This document shows, one piece after another, positions 39,747-49,376 of a DNA stretch of 64,000 nt. Numbering within the stretch: the first letter of the stretch is position 1; every line of letters begins with the position of its first letter. The translations under genes were made by a program, and so were the position numbers. Below the pieces are notes generated by a model. It made no database searches. It saw nothing but the letters and a program-made list of their open reading frames with translations, and was not told where the DNA came from. The stretch is from Chloroflexota bacterium (GTDB lineage Bacteria > Chloroflexota > Anaerolineae > Anaerolineales > Villigracilaceae), in the NCBI GenBank assembly GCA_021414245.1, contig JAIOOU010000003.1, positions 778,825-842,824 of the forward strand, read 5' to 3'.

Positions 39747-40205
39747 TCATCCCTGCAGATTGTATACCATATGGGGAATGTTGCGTCCCCATTCTGATAC
39801 GCTTTCGCTGACAACACGACAGCCCATTTTTACATAAAAGGACTGTGCATGAGGGTCGGCGTCCAGCTCCAGATGTCTGGCGCCGGACAGTTTCGCCTGT
39901 TCGAGTACGTGTCCAAATAGTCTTTTTCCAATCCCTTTGCCGATGAAATCCGGCAATACCCATAAATCCTCCAAAACCACGTCTGGCAAACGGATTAACA
40001 GCCGAACCCAGCCCACGGTAAGCGAGCCAACACGAGCCAGATGGACTTTGTCGATATCAATTGATTCTGGCGTAATGATCGGCGTCTGTGCCCATTTTGA
40101 TACGAGATGTTCCGGGTAACCCCAATGCCTCTTGGAATCTATCGCGATTTGTTTGAGCCTTGGCGAATCTTTGGGATGCGCACGAACAATTTCAATATCC
40201 AGCAT
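39747..40205 (-). CDS. GNAT family N-acetyltransferase
   Basis: LEDLWVLPDFIGKGIGKRLFGHVLEQAKLSGARHLELDADPHAQSFYVKMGC. Confidence 0.92.
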   Translation of the reverse strand: MLDIEIVRAHPKDSPRLKQIAIDSKRHWGYPEHLVSKWAQTPIITPESIDIDKVHLARVGSLTVGWVRLLIRLPDVVLEDLWVLPDFIGKGIGKRLFGHVLEQAKLSGARHLELDADPHAQSFYVKMGCRVVSESVSEWGRNIPHMVYNLQG

Positions 40206-40271
40206 ATGGGACCCCGTTCAGATATTGTTCGTGAAATGCTCAATGATTTGCATTATCCAACCCGGAATAAT

Positions 40272-40730
40272 TCATGCCCTCTTTGCCTTGTTGACCGGCA
40301 GGTAATGATGTTCAACAAATCTATTCCAGCCCTTTTTTGTCTTTGATTCAACCATCCAGTAAAAACCTTTGTCTTCATCCGGCCAGTACACCATCCTTGC
40401 TGTTCCAGCCGGCATTTTTGCTTGAAAGCCAATCGCTTCCGGATGAACATCAGTCACGTCTGCTAATTTCCCATTCGATTGCCTGCCGTCCGAAGTAAAT
40501 GACCAAAAACATATTTCTTTTTCAGAATTGACCCCAATCATCGCCAATTCATCGTAGGATTTATCAGCAAACTCCCAATGAGCTGTCAGTTGGATATAAG
40601 TTCCTGACAATGTTTTCTTGAACTCCCGTTCGCACTTGAATTGACCCCTTTCAGAATTGGCTTCTGTGCGCCAGATACCGAAAAGAGGATCGAACAAGCC
40701 CAGCCTGCCTCTGCCTTTGTGCCATCTCAT
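40272..40730 (-). CDS. Hypothetical protein, DUF1579-like
   Basis: GIWRTEANSERGQF...GFYWMVESKTKKGW; start inferred at ATG 40730. Confidence 0.55.
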   Translation of the reverse strand: MRWHKGRGRLGLFDPLFGIWRTEANSERGQFKCEREFKKTLSGTYIQLTAHWEFADKSYDELAMIGVNSEKEICFWSFTSDGRQSNGKLADVTDVHPEAIGFQAKMPAGTARMVYWPDEDKGFYWMVESKTKKGWNRFVEHHYLPVNKAKRA

Positions 40731-40896
40731 GTTGCCTCCGGATGTACTGTAAGTAACCGACCTTCCCATTCTCTCCCAATCATGGATCCCGCCATTTCCG
40801 TGTGAGCCCGAATAGTTGCAGGCTCGTAAAGACCGAACGCCGCGACGCGCCAGTGGCAGAACAGGCTTCACCCCATTATACAAACAGGAGAGAGGA

Positions 40897-41040
40897 ATGA
40901 CAACCAGTTGCAGAAAGTTCGCGGGGATCGATGCCACCGAGGAGAAGTTGGATGTTGCCAGGTCGCCAGTAATGAAGAAGAGATCGCCAGCCTGATCAAG
41001 AAAATGACAGCCTTGAAGCCTGGCTTGATGTGATGGTGGT
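40897..41040 (+). pseudogene. Remnant of IS110-family transposase N-terminus
   Basis: MTTSCRKFAGIDATEEKLDVA, then after a frame disruption EEEIASLIKKMTALKPGL, similar to IS110 DEDD transposase N-termini. Confidence 0.55.
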
Positions 41041-41091
41041 TTTTTCCTTTTGACTCTCAGGCTGGTTGCCGCATGCTGCGGATGCCCATAC

Positions 41092-41829
41092 TTAAAATAG
41101 TGGAACGCCCTGAAGCAATCTCTCCTTGATTGAAAAGAAAGCAGGATTACCCAAAAGAGCAGGAAACCCTGCACACTCAAGAATTGCCGTTCTCAAATAG
41201 GACAGAAAATCGGGGGGATCGGTCAACGCGGTGACCGGATAGGCCGTACCTGACCAGACAAAGTTTTGCCAAGTCGGTTTCCAATGCGATTCGGCAAAAA
41301 CACCATAAGGTGCCCCGCCACTGCTATGGTCCTTGTGATAGCCATCGGGCGAGAGACTCACAAGGAAGCTCTTCATTTCATCGTGGTTGGAATCATCCTG
41401 CCAGTCTGCAAAATCCTGACAGACCGATGCCGTCCATTCATCATTGCAGATGTCGAGATGCAGCCCGTCCGCGAAACCTTTTGGCGAAATGATCCCCTGT
41501 TCCTTCCAAAACCCCACATGTTGGTAATCTTTTAGATCGACAAATGAGATGCCGCCAACTCTTTCCCAAAATGCCACGAGTATCCCGGGAATGGACAGCC
41601 CTGTCCTTGTTTCAATAATTTGGATATTGCTTCTCAAGCCGGGAATGGGAACTTGCTCGGACGATACCCAGCTATAACCCAAAGCCCTGAGATTCCCGCT
41701 CAAAACCGCCAATGCGTCGGCGCATTTGGATAATGAGGCAAGAGCCGCAGCCTGCACGGCTGATTCATCATCAGAAGACAATTCCTGCCATGCTTGTTGG
41801 TTCTCAAGGATCTTGTCAATTGTATTCAT
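41092..41829 (-). CDS. SMI1/KNR4-like protein (tentative)
   Basis: IQIIETRTGLSIPGILVAFWERVGGISF and CNDEW resemble SMI1/KNR4 family. Confidence 0.5.
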   Translation of the reverse strand: MNTIDKILENQQAWQELSSDDESAVQAAALASLSKCADALAVLSGNLRALGYSWVSSEQVPIPGLRSNIQIIETRTGLSIPGILVAFWERVGGISFVDLKDYQHVGFWKEQGIISPKGFADGLHLDICNDEWTASVCQDFADWQDDSNHDEMKSFLVSLSPDGYHKDHSSGGAPYGVFAESHWKPTWQNFVWSGTAYPVTALTDPPDFLSYLRTAILECAGFPALLGNPAFFSIKERLLQGVPLF

Positions 41830-41845
41830 TGATCATCCGTTTAGC

Positions 41846-41945
41846 AGCCAACGGTTTGCTGTTGTCGATTCTGCCCGGGGCAGGGAAAACTCGAAGCCGC
41901 GTTGCGCGAAATGCCCGGACTCTTCCGCCCGCCCCGCCTTGAATC
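41846..41945 (-). repeat. Truncated/degenerate attC
   Basis: AGCCAACGGTTTGCTG ... GGGGCAGGGAAAACTCGAAGCCGCG ... ; no clean GTTRRRY end. Confidence 0.5.
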
Positions 41946-42104
41946 CGAGCGGAAAGGACGATTTGGTTTTCTGTGGCGGCAAATTCCGCCATCAATTCTA
42001 TTTTGTCATGAAGATGGAAAATTTAATAACCACCTGGCTTGCAGGGTGGTTATTAAATGGAACTTCCGCGCCGGGATGCACCTCGTGCCCCGGCTAAAAA
42101 AGCA

Positions 42105-42752
42105 TTAAGCCTCATGACGAGGTCGCCACGGTTCGTCCACGTGCGCCAGCCAGACCAGCTCGGGGTCGAACGCACGCACCCGCAACTGGCCTTCGGTGTG
42201 CGGCTCGTCGAGCTCGCCGAACCAAACCGCCACGTCACCGCCGACGATGATCGGACGCCCGCCTGTCTCGACGACGACCATTTGCAACCCGCGTGTATGG
42301 CCGGGCGCCGGGACAAGCCGGAGCCCGGGAAGCAGTTCGAGCTCACCGTCGACCGGCACGTACCGCACGCCGGGCGCATCGACCCACTCGCGAATAGTGT
42401 AGTCGTCCTTGCTGCGTGCGTCGTCGAGCTCCAGACGCTGGACGTAGATCGGCCTCCCGGCGAAGAGGTGATTGCCACCACAGTGGTCGAAGTGCAGGTG
42501 TGTGTTGACAACGATGTCAATGCCCGCGAGGTCGAAGTCCTGCCTGCTCAGTGGAAGGAGGCGGGGATCCATGTCAGCCACGGCCAGGTGCAGCTCTGTC
42601 ATGCCGGTGTCGACCAGCACACGCCCATCGGGATGGTCGATGACGTGCACATTGACCGGCATCCGTTCGCCCCCGGCGAGCAGGTCGGCAACACGGACTG
42701 GCTTGATGGCGATTTTCTTTTTCATGATTCCCAATTTTACCAAACGTTCCAT
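42105..42752 (-). CDS. Metallo-beta-lactamase fold hydrolase, N-acyl homoserine lactonase-like
   Basis: VVNTHLHFDHCGGN (HxHxDH), APGHTRGLQMVVV, locally GC-rich gene. Confidence 0.85.
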   Translation of the reverse strand: MERLVKLGIMKKKIAIKPVRVADLLAGGERMPVNVHVIDHPDGRVLVDTGMTELHLAVADMDPRLLPLSRQDFDLAGIDIVVNTHLHFDHCGGNHLFAGRPIYVQRLELDDARSKDDYTIREWVDAPGVRYVPVDGELELLPGLRLVPAPGHTRGLQMVVVETGGRPIIVGGDVAVWFGELDEPHTEGQLRVRAFDPELVWLAHVDEPWRPRHEA

Positions 42753-42762
42753 TGAGACAGCC

Positions 42763-42849
42763 GCCCACCGGTTGCGTTATGTCCCGCAGGGGTACGCTGG
42801 GGCCGGCGGGGACGGAGAAAGCCCGAAATCCGCTAACGCTTTGTTGGCT
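42763..42849 (-). repeat. Degenerate attC
   Basis: GCCCACCGGTTGCGTTATG ... AACGCTTTGTTGGCT. Confidence 0.6.
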
Positions 42850-42854
42850 GGCGT

Positions 42855-43568
42855 TTATGCTGGAAGCGTATCCGCCTCCGACAAGGGATCTATTGATGGC
42901 AATGCCCATAAAATACCCACAATGAAAACTCCAGCAACTGGAACTAATAGATATAGCAACTGCCACGCGCTTTTTCCACTATCGTGAAGCCGGCGTGAAC
43001 CCACCGCCAATAGAGGCAGTAAAGTAGCAAGAAGAAACACTTCTGCCATAGTTTCATTTAAAAGCGTAATTGCCGAAAGGCATATCACGATAAACAATGC
43101 AAACCACCAGAATTCTGAACGCGATGCTCGTCCATTGAATTCTGCGTATTTTGTTAAGCATTTGCGGATTGACTCGTAGAATGTAATCGGGCTTGTTTCG
43201 TTGTCAGTATTTGAATTTGAAGAAACTTTCATTCTTAACTCCCTGCCGATTTTAAAGACGGCTTCTCTCAAAGATGTAACCCAATTCGATAAATTGAGTC
43301 CGTCATCATTTTCAGCAAGAATTCCCTTATCCGCAACTGTGGAATCCCCTAGTTTTTCAGATTCGAGCCAATTCGCATCGTTTTTTAGTCTCAAAACCAA
43401 TTCCATTCTTGAATTTACCTGAAATTTCGAGTATATGTTTTTCAAATGGAATTCAATTGTGCGTTCAGAGACCTTCATATCCAGCGCAATTAATTTATTG
43501 CTTTTACCTTGCAATAAAAGTTGCAGGGTTTCCCTTTCGCGGTTGCTTAGTCGGGGGAATTGTTGCAT
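42855..43568 (-). CDS. LuxR-type HTH fused to DUF805 membrane domain
   Basis: LSNRERETLQLLLQGKSNKLIALDMKVSERTIEFHLKNIYSKF plus YAEFNGRASRSEFWWFALF ... LAVGSRRLHDSGKSAWQLL. Confidence 0.82.
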   Translation of the reverse strand: MQQFPRLSNRERETLQLLLQGKSNKLIALDMKVSERTIEFHLKNIYSKFQVNSRMELVLRLKNDANWLESEKLGDSTVADKGILAENDDGLNLSNWVTSLREAVFKIGRELRMKVSSNSNTDNETSPITFYESIRKCLTKYAEFNGRASRSEFWWFALFIVICLSAITLLNETMAEVFLLATLLPLLAVGSRRLHDSGKSAWQLLYLLVPVAGVFIVGILWALPSIDPLSEADTLPA

Positions 43569-43605
43569 AGTGAAGATTCCTTTTTAGATTATTTTGCCAA
43601 TAGCC

Positions 43606-43692
43606 AGCCAACGGTTTGCGTTAGGCGCGTGTGGGCGGGCCAGGCAAATGATGGAGATTAGTAAACTGCCGAGGCCGCACGCTTGGTTAGGC
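43606..43692 (-). repeat. Integron attC site (87 bp)
   Basis: AGCCAACGGTTTGCGTTAGGCGC ... GCACGCTTGGTTAGGC. Confidence 0.8.
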
Positions 43693-44949
43693 AGCCTTTT
43701 GTTGTTCAAGTTTATTAAAGATTTTAACAGCAGCTTCTATTCCATTCTCGGTTTGAATTTGCTTTCCTAGTTTCCCGGCATGTTGACGCATTTCTTGATT
43801 AGTAATCACTTCTCGAATGGCATTTGCAAGTTTTTCAGCAGTAAGTTTCCTTCGTGGAATCGGTTTTGGCCCTACTCCTAAATCAGCAATTCGCTGCCCC
43901 CAAAATGGCTGGTCTCCAAAAAATGGAATAACGATGGACGGAACACCAGCCCTAAGACCAGCGGCAACCGTGCTTGCCCCGCCATGATGAATAACCGCGG
44001 ACATACGCGGAAACAGCCATGAATGCGGAATGGAGTCAATCATAAAAATCGATTCAGGTACATTGTTCTTTTGTAATCCGCTCCAGCCTGAAAGCAATAC
44101 TGCGCGTTGATCAGCCAGTGCCAATGCTTGAATAACCAAATCTGCTGTCTGTTCAGGATTCCGAGTGCTCATGCTGCCAAACCCAATATACACAGGCGGG
44201 GAACCGGATTGTAAGAAATCAAGCAGGGCAGTGGGAGGTTGCCAATCATCCGTTTCGTCCACAAACCAGTATCCAGTAATGTGAGTATTGCCATTCCAGT
44301 CTGATGGTGCAGGTATTACCGAAGGGCTAAAGCCATAAAGAACAGGCATATTATGTGTTGACTTGGAATCGTAGGAACCTAGAAACGGAGCCGATGGAAT
44401 GTTTAGCACCTCTTTTCTTGCTATTGTGTCTGCTGACCGAAACCCTTGCCACATCAGTTGACGGGCAAGACGATGTGATAAACGGTTAAGAAAAGCCGGA
44501 AGTTTTGGAGTAAGAACACTGGAAAAATCCTTTGTAGGCGTGAAAGGAAAAACATAAGCTTGAACCAGTGGAATATTCAGTTTTTCTGCAATTGCAGTGC
44601 CAATGAATAATCCACCTATGCCAGCCAATACAACATCCATTCCCTGCGCCGCAAGTAAACCACCTTCGGCAAAATGGAGTGCTTCGCGCTCGGCTTCTTT
44701 CGCCATTTTTGCCATTAGCAAAAGAAAATTCCCCTTTTCAGTCAACTCTCGCATTTCGTTATTTTCAACAGCGTCCTTTACGTCATTTCCAAAAGACCAA
44801 AATTCAAGCCCGTATGATGTGACCAACGCCTGAAAGTTGCTGTGACTTACAAGACGAATATAATGCCCTGCATTCTGCAAGCCTTTTCCTAATGCAATAT
44901 AAGGTTGAACATCCCCGCGACTCCCTGGAGCAATGATTACGATACGCAT
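43687..44949 (-). CDS. UDP-glycosyltransferase-like (MGT/sterol glucosyltransferase family)
   Basis: MRIVIIAPGSRGDVQPYIALGKGL, PPVYIGFGSMSTRNPEQT, AVIHHGGASTVAAGLRAGVPSIVIPFFGDQPFWGQR. Confidence 0.93.
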   Translation of the reverse strand: MRIVIIAPGSRGDVQPYIALGKGLQNAGHYIRLVSHSNFQALVTSYGLEFWSFGNDVKDAVENNEMRELTEKGNFLLLMAKMAKEAEREALHFAEGGLLAAQGMDVVLAGIGGLFIGTAIAEKLNIPLVQAYVFPFTPTKDFSSVLTPKLPAFLNRLSHRLARQLMWQGFRSADTIARKEVLNIPSAPFLGSYDSKSTHNMPVLYGFSPSVIPAPSDWNGNTHITGYWFVDETDDWQPPTALLDFLQSGSPPVYIGFGSMSTRNPEQTADLVIQALALADQRAVLLSGWSGLQKNNVPESIFMIDSIPHSWLFPRMSAVIHHGGASTVAAGLRAGVPSIVIPFFGDQPFWGQRIADLGVGPKPIPRRKLTAEKLANAIREVITNQEMRQHAGKLGKQIQTENGIEAAVKIFNKLEQQKAA

Positions 44950-45004
44950 AGTGTCTGAATTATCCTTTGACCTTTTCCAGGGAGCGTCTTTTGGGAGGGA
45001 GGCC

Positions 45005-45147
45005 GCCTAACGGTTTGCGTTTGCGTAGCATGGCGCTCGGGCCGGCGTGGACTCTGCCTGGGAGCAGGAAAAGCCCGAAGCCACCCGAGAGAAGGGTTTG
45101 AGGCGAAACGATCCGGCGAGCACAGCGAGCACGGGTTGCCGTTGAAC
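45005..45147 (-). repeat. Integron attC site (143 bp)
   Basis: GCCTAACGGTTTGCGTT ... GCACGGGTTGCCGTTGAAC. Confidence 0.7.
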
Positions 45148-45148
45148 A

Positions 45149-45574
45149 TCACACGGGGCGACCTGTCCAAGGACCAACTCCCTCAATCCTGTCCACTCGA
45201 ATTCGTGTGACATATCCGGGCGGGGGATTGTCCATTGGCGGGAATTTGACGCCGGGGCCAATATACACATAAGCCAACTTCTGGAGCAGTTCGGGTGCCC
45301 CACCTTCCTGGATGCGAGCTTCGCCGTAGAGAACCGCGTACTCCGTCAGTCCCATTGCGCTTTTCGTGGATGTTTCAAGGGAGATTGCGACACGGGGATC
45401 TCGCTCAATGTTCCCAACCTTCCTGTTCCTCGGCAAGTGCGCCGCGACCACTTCATCCCCGTCCAACCCGATCCAAACCAGCGTAACCTGGGGACTCCCG
45501 TCGCGATTGAGAGTGACCAGGTGCGCATGGCAACCGGTTTGAATGAGATCTTTAATTTCCTGAGGAATTTCCAC
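45149..45574 (-). CDS. Pyridoxamine 5'-phosphate oxidase-like (PPOX family) protein
   Basis: HLVTLNRDGSPQVTLVWIGLDGDEVVAAHLPRNRKVGNIERDPRVAIS; GTG start with GGAG upstream inferred. Confidence 0.85.
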   Translation of the reverse strand: MEIPQEIKDLIQTGCHAHLVTLNRDGSPQVTLVWIGLDGDEVVAAHLPRNRKVGNIERDPRVAISLETSTKSAMGLTEYAVLYGEARIQEGGAPELLQKLAYVYIGPGVKFPPMDNPPPGYVTRIRVDRIEGVGPWTGRPV

Positions 45575-45636
45575 GGTTGTTTCTCCTATAAAGAATTTCC
45601 CTACACCGAAAGATTGATTGCTGACATATTTGTCTT

Positions 45637-45742
45637 CGATAACCGGACTTTGCCTGGGAGCAGTATAAACTAGAAGCAGGGAACCTGCCTGAAAATGGCG
45701 CACGCGAAGCGTCCCATCTGTTCACTGCACGCATTGTTAGGT
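45637..45742 (-). repeat. Degenerate integron attC site
   Basis: Left arm GATAACCGGACTTTGC degenerate; right arm CACTGCACGCATTGTTAGGT intact; middle TGCCTGGGAGCAG... Confidence 0.65.
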
Positions 45743-46309
45743 GGTGCTTCCCTGCCTTGTTCGATAACGGAGGAAAACTGTACCATTGCTAAAGGGGCGT
45801 TCCTCCAAAAGCTCGAGCTCCAATCGCACGTTGTCAGGCAGGGCTGATTTGCCGCCTCCCACGAGAATCGGGATCAGGAACAAATGACACTCGTCGATCA
45901 ACCCGGCCCGGAAGGCGTGGGCGGCGAGTTCAGGACCCCCGATGAGGATGTCATGTTCGCCGGTCGCTTTCAGTTGTCGAATCGCTTCCGGATCGAACGT
46001 TCGCTCAAGCTGCGTTTTGCGAGTGGAGATGGTCTCCAGCGTCCTGGAGTACACGATTTTATTGGCCACTTGCCAGACCTCAGCGAAATCGCGCATGAGC
46101 GGAGACTCCGCGGCCAGCTTGGGATCAGTCTCCCACACCATCATGGTCTCATACATTCGCCGTCCATAGAGATGAGTATGTGTCGCCCGTACGATGTTGG
46201 TGATAAATCTGAAATATTCCTCACTTGGATCTGTCCAGTCAAACTTACCATCCTTGTCCTCGGTATATCCGTCGAGTGACGTGTTCGCCACGTAAATCAA
46301 ATTAGCCAT
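45737..46309 (-). CDS. Dihydrofolate reductase/RibD C-terminal family protein
   Basis: ANLIYVANTSLDGYTEDKDGKFDW; HDILIGGPELAAHAFRAGLIDECHLFLIPILVGGGKSAL. Confidence 0.9.
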   Translation of the reverse strand: MANLIYVANTSLDGYTEDKDGKFDWTDPSEEYFRFITNIVRATHTHLYGRRMYETMMVWETDPKLAAESPLMRDFAEVWQVANKIVYSRTLETISTRKTQLERTFDPEAIRQLKATGEHDILIGGPELAAHAFRAGLIDECHLFLIPILVGGGKSALPDNVRLELELLEERPFSNGTVFLRYRTRQGSTT

Positions 46310-46377
46310 ATTCGACCTCCATATTTATACCTGTAATTCAAATCTCTTCAACAAATCGCGCGAATAGCCTAAGAGCC

Positions 46378-46518
46378 ACCTAACGGTTTGCGTTATGCCT
46401 CGAAGGAGTACGCAGGGGCGGACGGCGCGAAGTCGTCCGAAGTGAAAAATGATAAGGCGTAGAAAACTGCTTGAGGTGTAGGCAGAATCCCCGGCGTCCA
46501 TTGCGCACTGTGTTGGGC
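46378..46518 (-). repeat. Integron attC site (141 bp)
   Basis: ACCTAACGGTTTGCGTTATG ... GCGCACTGTGTTGGGC. Confidence 0.88.
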
Positions 46519-46628
46519 GGCTTTACGATTTCTCACGAACGAATTTCAAATGCGCTGCGGATAGGCGTGCTACGTCAGGCAGAACTGCTCTCCGCAATGA
46601 TAGATTAAATCTGTGATTCATTGTATGT

Positions 46629-47510
46629 TTATGGTGTCCATCCCGGTGAATTGCAGGTGGTTATATCCCCGCTTTGCAGACCGTCAGTGAGTGCCAATTG
46701 CCGTTGCTCGGACGAGCCATGCGTCCACGACTCGGGTGAGACGTAGCCCTGTGTAGCACGCTGGATACGGTCGTCACCCACGGAAGCAGCGGCGTCCAAA
46801 GCCTGGACAATGTCCTGATCCGTCACCTGAGTAAGGTAACCGGTCTCGGTGGCGTGGAATGCCCAGACACCGGCCAGACAGTCAGCCTGAAGTTCCGTCT
46901 CGACTGCCTCGCTCTCTGGCCCAATGGCGTTTGAGCTGCCCGTCAATGCACCCAGCAGGTTTTGCACGTGATGGCCGTACTCATGAGCAAGTACATAGGC
47001 TTCGGCAAACGGACCACCCTGAGCGCCAAAGCGCGTCTGCAGTTCGTTGAAGAAGTTGAGATCTAGATAGACCTTTTGGTCGTTGGGACAGTAGAAAGGC
47101 CCCATTGCGGCGCTGGCGTATCCACAATCAGCTTCGGTTGACCCACTGTAAAGCACCGTATCGGCCTCTGTATACTGGCCCCCACGGCGGGCAAATTCGT
47201 CGGCCCAAAAAGCCTGGATGCTGTTGACGTAGCCTACGATGCGGCAGTCCTCACGGGTATTTGCGTCTGCTCCCGTTTGGCATTGTGCCTGCAAGTCGTT
47301 GCTTCCATATGCGCTTTCAGTTGAAAATGGTACTTGCCCCCCAGTATCAATATTCAATACTTCAGCAGGGTTCACGCCCAACAGCAGTGCTACTACCACA
47401 ATGACCAAAGTAAGTCCGCCGCCACCTATGGTGATTGCCCTTCCTGTTCTCCGGCCACGCCGATCCTCCACTTGATTGGGATCCAGCCTGGATCTATTGT
47501 TGAATGACAT
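46629..47510 (-). CDS. Neutral zinc metallopeptidase (YpfJ/PF04228-like)
   Basis: [21 protein letters not shown] segment, [17 protein letters not shown] (HExxH), [11 protein letters not shown]. Confidence 0.92.
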   Translation of the reverse strand: MSFNNRSRLDPNQVEDRRGRRTGRAITIGGGGLTLVIVVVALLLGVNPAEVLNIDTGGQVPFSTESAYGSNDLQAQCQTGADANTREDCRIVGYVNSIQAFWADEFARRGGQYTEADTVLYSGSTEADCGYASAAMGPFYCPNDQKVYLDLNFFNELQTRFGAQGGPFAEAYVLAHEYGHHVQNLLGALTGSSNAIGPESEAVETELQADCLAGVWAFHATETGYLTQVTDQDIVQALDAAASVGDDRIQRATQGYVSPESWTHGSSEQRQLALTDGLQSGDITTCNSPGWTP

Positions 47511-47831
47511 TTCTTCATCCTTTCATCTGAACGTCTCCAGAGTGCGAACCTGACGCATCAAAGCCGCAGATTGTTGTGAACCATTGTTTAATGGGTTGTG
47601 CCCTTGAGGCGCTCAGATTTGACTTCCTGTAAAAGTGTTTGGCGTTTGGCTTAAGCTATTCTACAAGTCTTGAATTTATTATACGCCAAACATTCCTCTG
47701 CCGCACCCTTGGCCAATGAATGTTGAACTCCACCACTTGAGAGAGATGACCAGAAGAAATTCGAAAACTGATTTTACGGAATCTTTATCAGGCCATGGGA
47801 AAATCCCAAGTAAGCACGATCCGAATCACAA

Positions 47832-47921
47832 GCCCAACGGTTTGCGTTTGTGCAGCATCCCCAGCATCCAGCAGCTCGCCCCGGCGAGTGTAACGAGCAC
47901 GGGGTGCACGCTTTGTTAGGC
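47832..47921 (-). repeat. Integron attC site (90 bp)
   Basis: GCCCAACGGTTTGCGTTTG ... GGTGCACGCTTTGTTAGGC. Confidence 0.88.
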
Positions 47922-47997
47922 AACCTGCCTGTTTACCAGAACGACGGCGGGAAAGAAAAGCCGCTGCCAACTTGATTAACTTTACTGAAAGCGTGAT

Positions 47998-48429
47998 CTA
48001 CTTTTTTTCCTGACTCTTCACTCTTTTTACAGACTCAGCCACCAATTCTTTCAATACTTTTTTATCAACATCATCTAACTTCTTGATATATAAACAGCCT
48101 CCGATAGGGGATAGACTAGTTTTATATTTACCAAGTTTTTTCAGTAAATCTTTGTGTACATTAAAACCGTGCATTAAATACAAGGTTAGGTTTTGTTTAC
48201 GAGGTGAGAAGCCTGTCAGCATCCAATCACCTTCACGCCCACTGGCGCCTTTGTAGTGATAACTACCAAACCCAACAATGCTCGCTCCCCACATTTTTGG
48301 CTCTTCTTTTGTCGCTTGCTTCATGATTTTGAGGATTTCATAACAATCTTTGCGGGCTTGCTCATCCGTGACAGCGTTAAGGAATTTTTCGACGCTGGCA
48401 GTATTGATTTTAGTTTTTAGTTCAGACAT
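47998..48429 (-). CDS. DUF1801 domain protein
   Basis: SVEKFLNAVTDEQARKDCYEILKIM ... MWGASIVGFGSYHYKG. Confidence 0.88.
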   Translation of the reverse strand: MSELKTKINTASVEKFLNAVTDEQARKDCYEILKIMKQATKEEPKMWGASIVGFGSYHYKGASGREGDWMLTGFSPRKQNLTLYLMHGFNVHKDLLKKLGKYKTSLSPIGGCLYIKKLDDVDKKVLKELVAESVKRVKSQEKK

Positions 48430-48535
48430 TTTGCCTCCAATAAAAAATAAAGTCATCAAAATCTAAAACTGTGTTTCCTCTTCAACTTAACGATATTACG
48501 AAACTTGCGATTCAAAGATGGTTTTGCTTTTGGTT

Positions 48536-48691
48536 GCCCAACGGTTTGCGTTTGCGCAGCATCCCCGAGGCGAAGCCGAGAGGGATAACCTGCGTGTGGG
48601 AGATCCAACCAGCGAAACGGAAAAATGCTTTCGCTTGGACAATGCTTTTTTGCACGGCCCACCGCCAAGTCCGTTGCACGAATTGTTAGCC
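48536..48691 (-). repeat. Integron attC site (156 bp)
   Basis: GCCCAACGGTTTGCGTTTGCG ... GTTGCACGAATTGTTAGCC; carries CCCCGAGGCGAAGCCGAGAGGG hairpin. Confidence 0.85.
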
Positions 48692-48734
48692 ATCGTTTCC
48701 CTATTCTGCGCTTCCAATCGATAGATTAACAACA

Positions 48735-49118
48735 TCAAATCGTAGGTTGCCATATACCCTTGACATAGGCAGCCTCTGTCTCCCCTGTCCAAGGCGGCAT
48801 GGTGATGCAAATGAATTTCAATTCCACGTTTGAAACATTTCGGTATTGAAATGCTGTTCCTACTGGAATATCGATTGACATGCCTGGGACAAGAACGGTG
48901 ACCCCGCTCTCTTTGCCGTCATCTCTCCAAATCTCACCATGTCCCTCCAGCACATACCAGAATTCACTCACTGTTGCGTGAACAGTCGCTTTATTTATTT
49001 GATGCGGAGAAACTGTACTATGGATCATGCCCCCCATTTTGTTATCCATGAGGATGCGAATATCTGCACCCGCTGGCGATTTCCTATCGGGTTTCTCTGG
49101 AAGCATTATTGTCTTCAT
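48735..49118 (-). CDS. Cupin domain protein
   Basis: ATVHATVSEFWYVLEGHGEIWRDDGKESGVTVLVPGMSIDIPVGTAFQYRN. Confidence 0.88.
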   Translation of the reverse strand: MKTIMLPEKPDRKSPAGADIRILMDNKMGGMIHSTVSPHQINKATVHATVSEFWYVLEGHGEIWRDDGKESGVTVLVPGMSIDIPVGTAFQYRNVSNVELKFICITMPPWTGETEAAYVKGIWQPTI

Positions 49119-49247
49119 ACTTCTCTCCTCAAATTTCAACTTCTTTTTTGAAGTATCAGTTCAACACATTCAAGACATACGAGTAAACGAAACGCTGACT
49201 CACGAAGGGGACGATGACAATACGCAATTGCTATGGACCAAGAAGAT

Positions 49248-49349
49248 GGCTAACGGTTTGCGTTTGCGCTGGGGTGGGCGTGGACTCTACGTGGGAGCTG
49301 GAAAAACTCAAAGCCATAAAAAATCCTTGAAAACCGCGCTTTGTTGGGT
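49248..49349 (-). repeat. Integron attC site (102 bp)
   Basis: GGCTAACGGTTTGCGTTTGCG ... CGCGCTTTGTTGGGT. Confidence 0.8.
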
Positions 49350-49376
49350 GTTTATAGCATTTTAAAAATTATATCC

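Noticed and set aside
40733-41180. Long upstream extension of ORF 40272..41180
   Set aside because: It runs antisense across the IS110 remnant; the real gene probably starts at about 40730.
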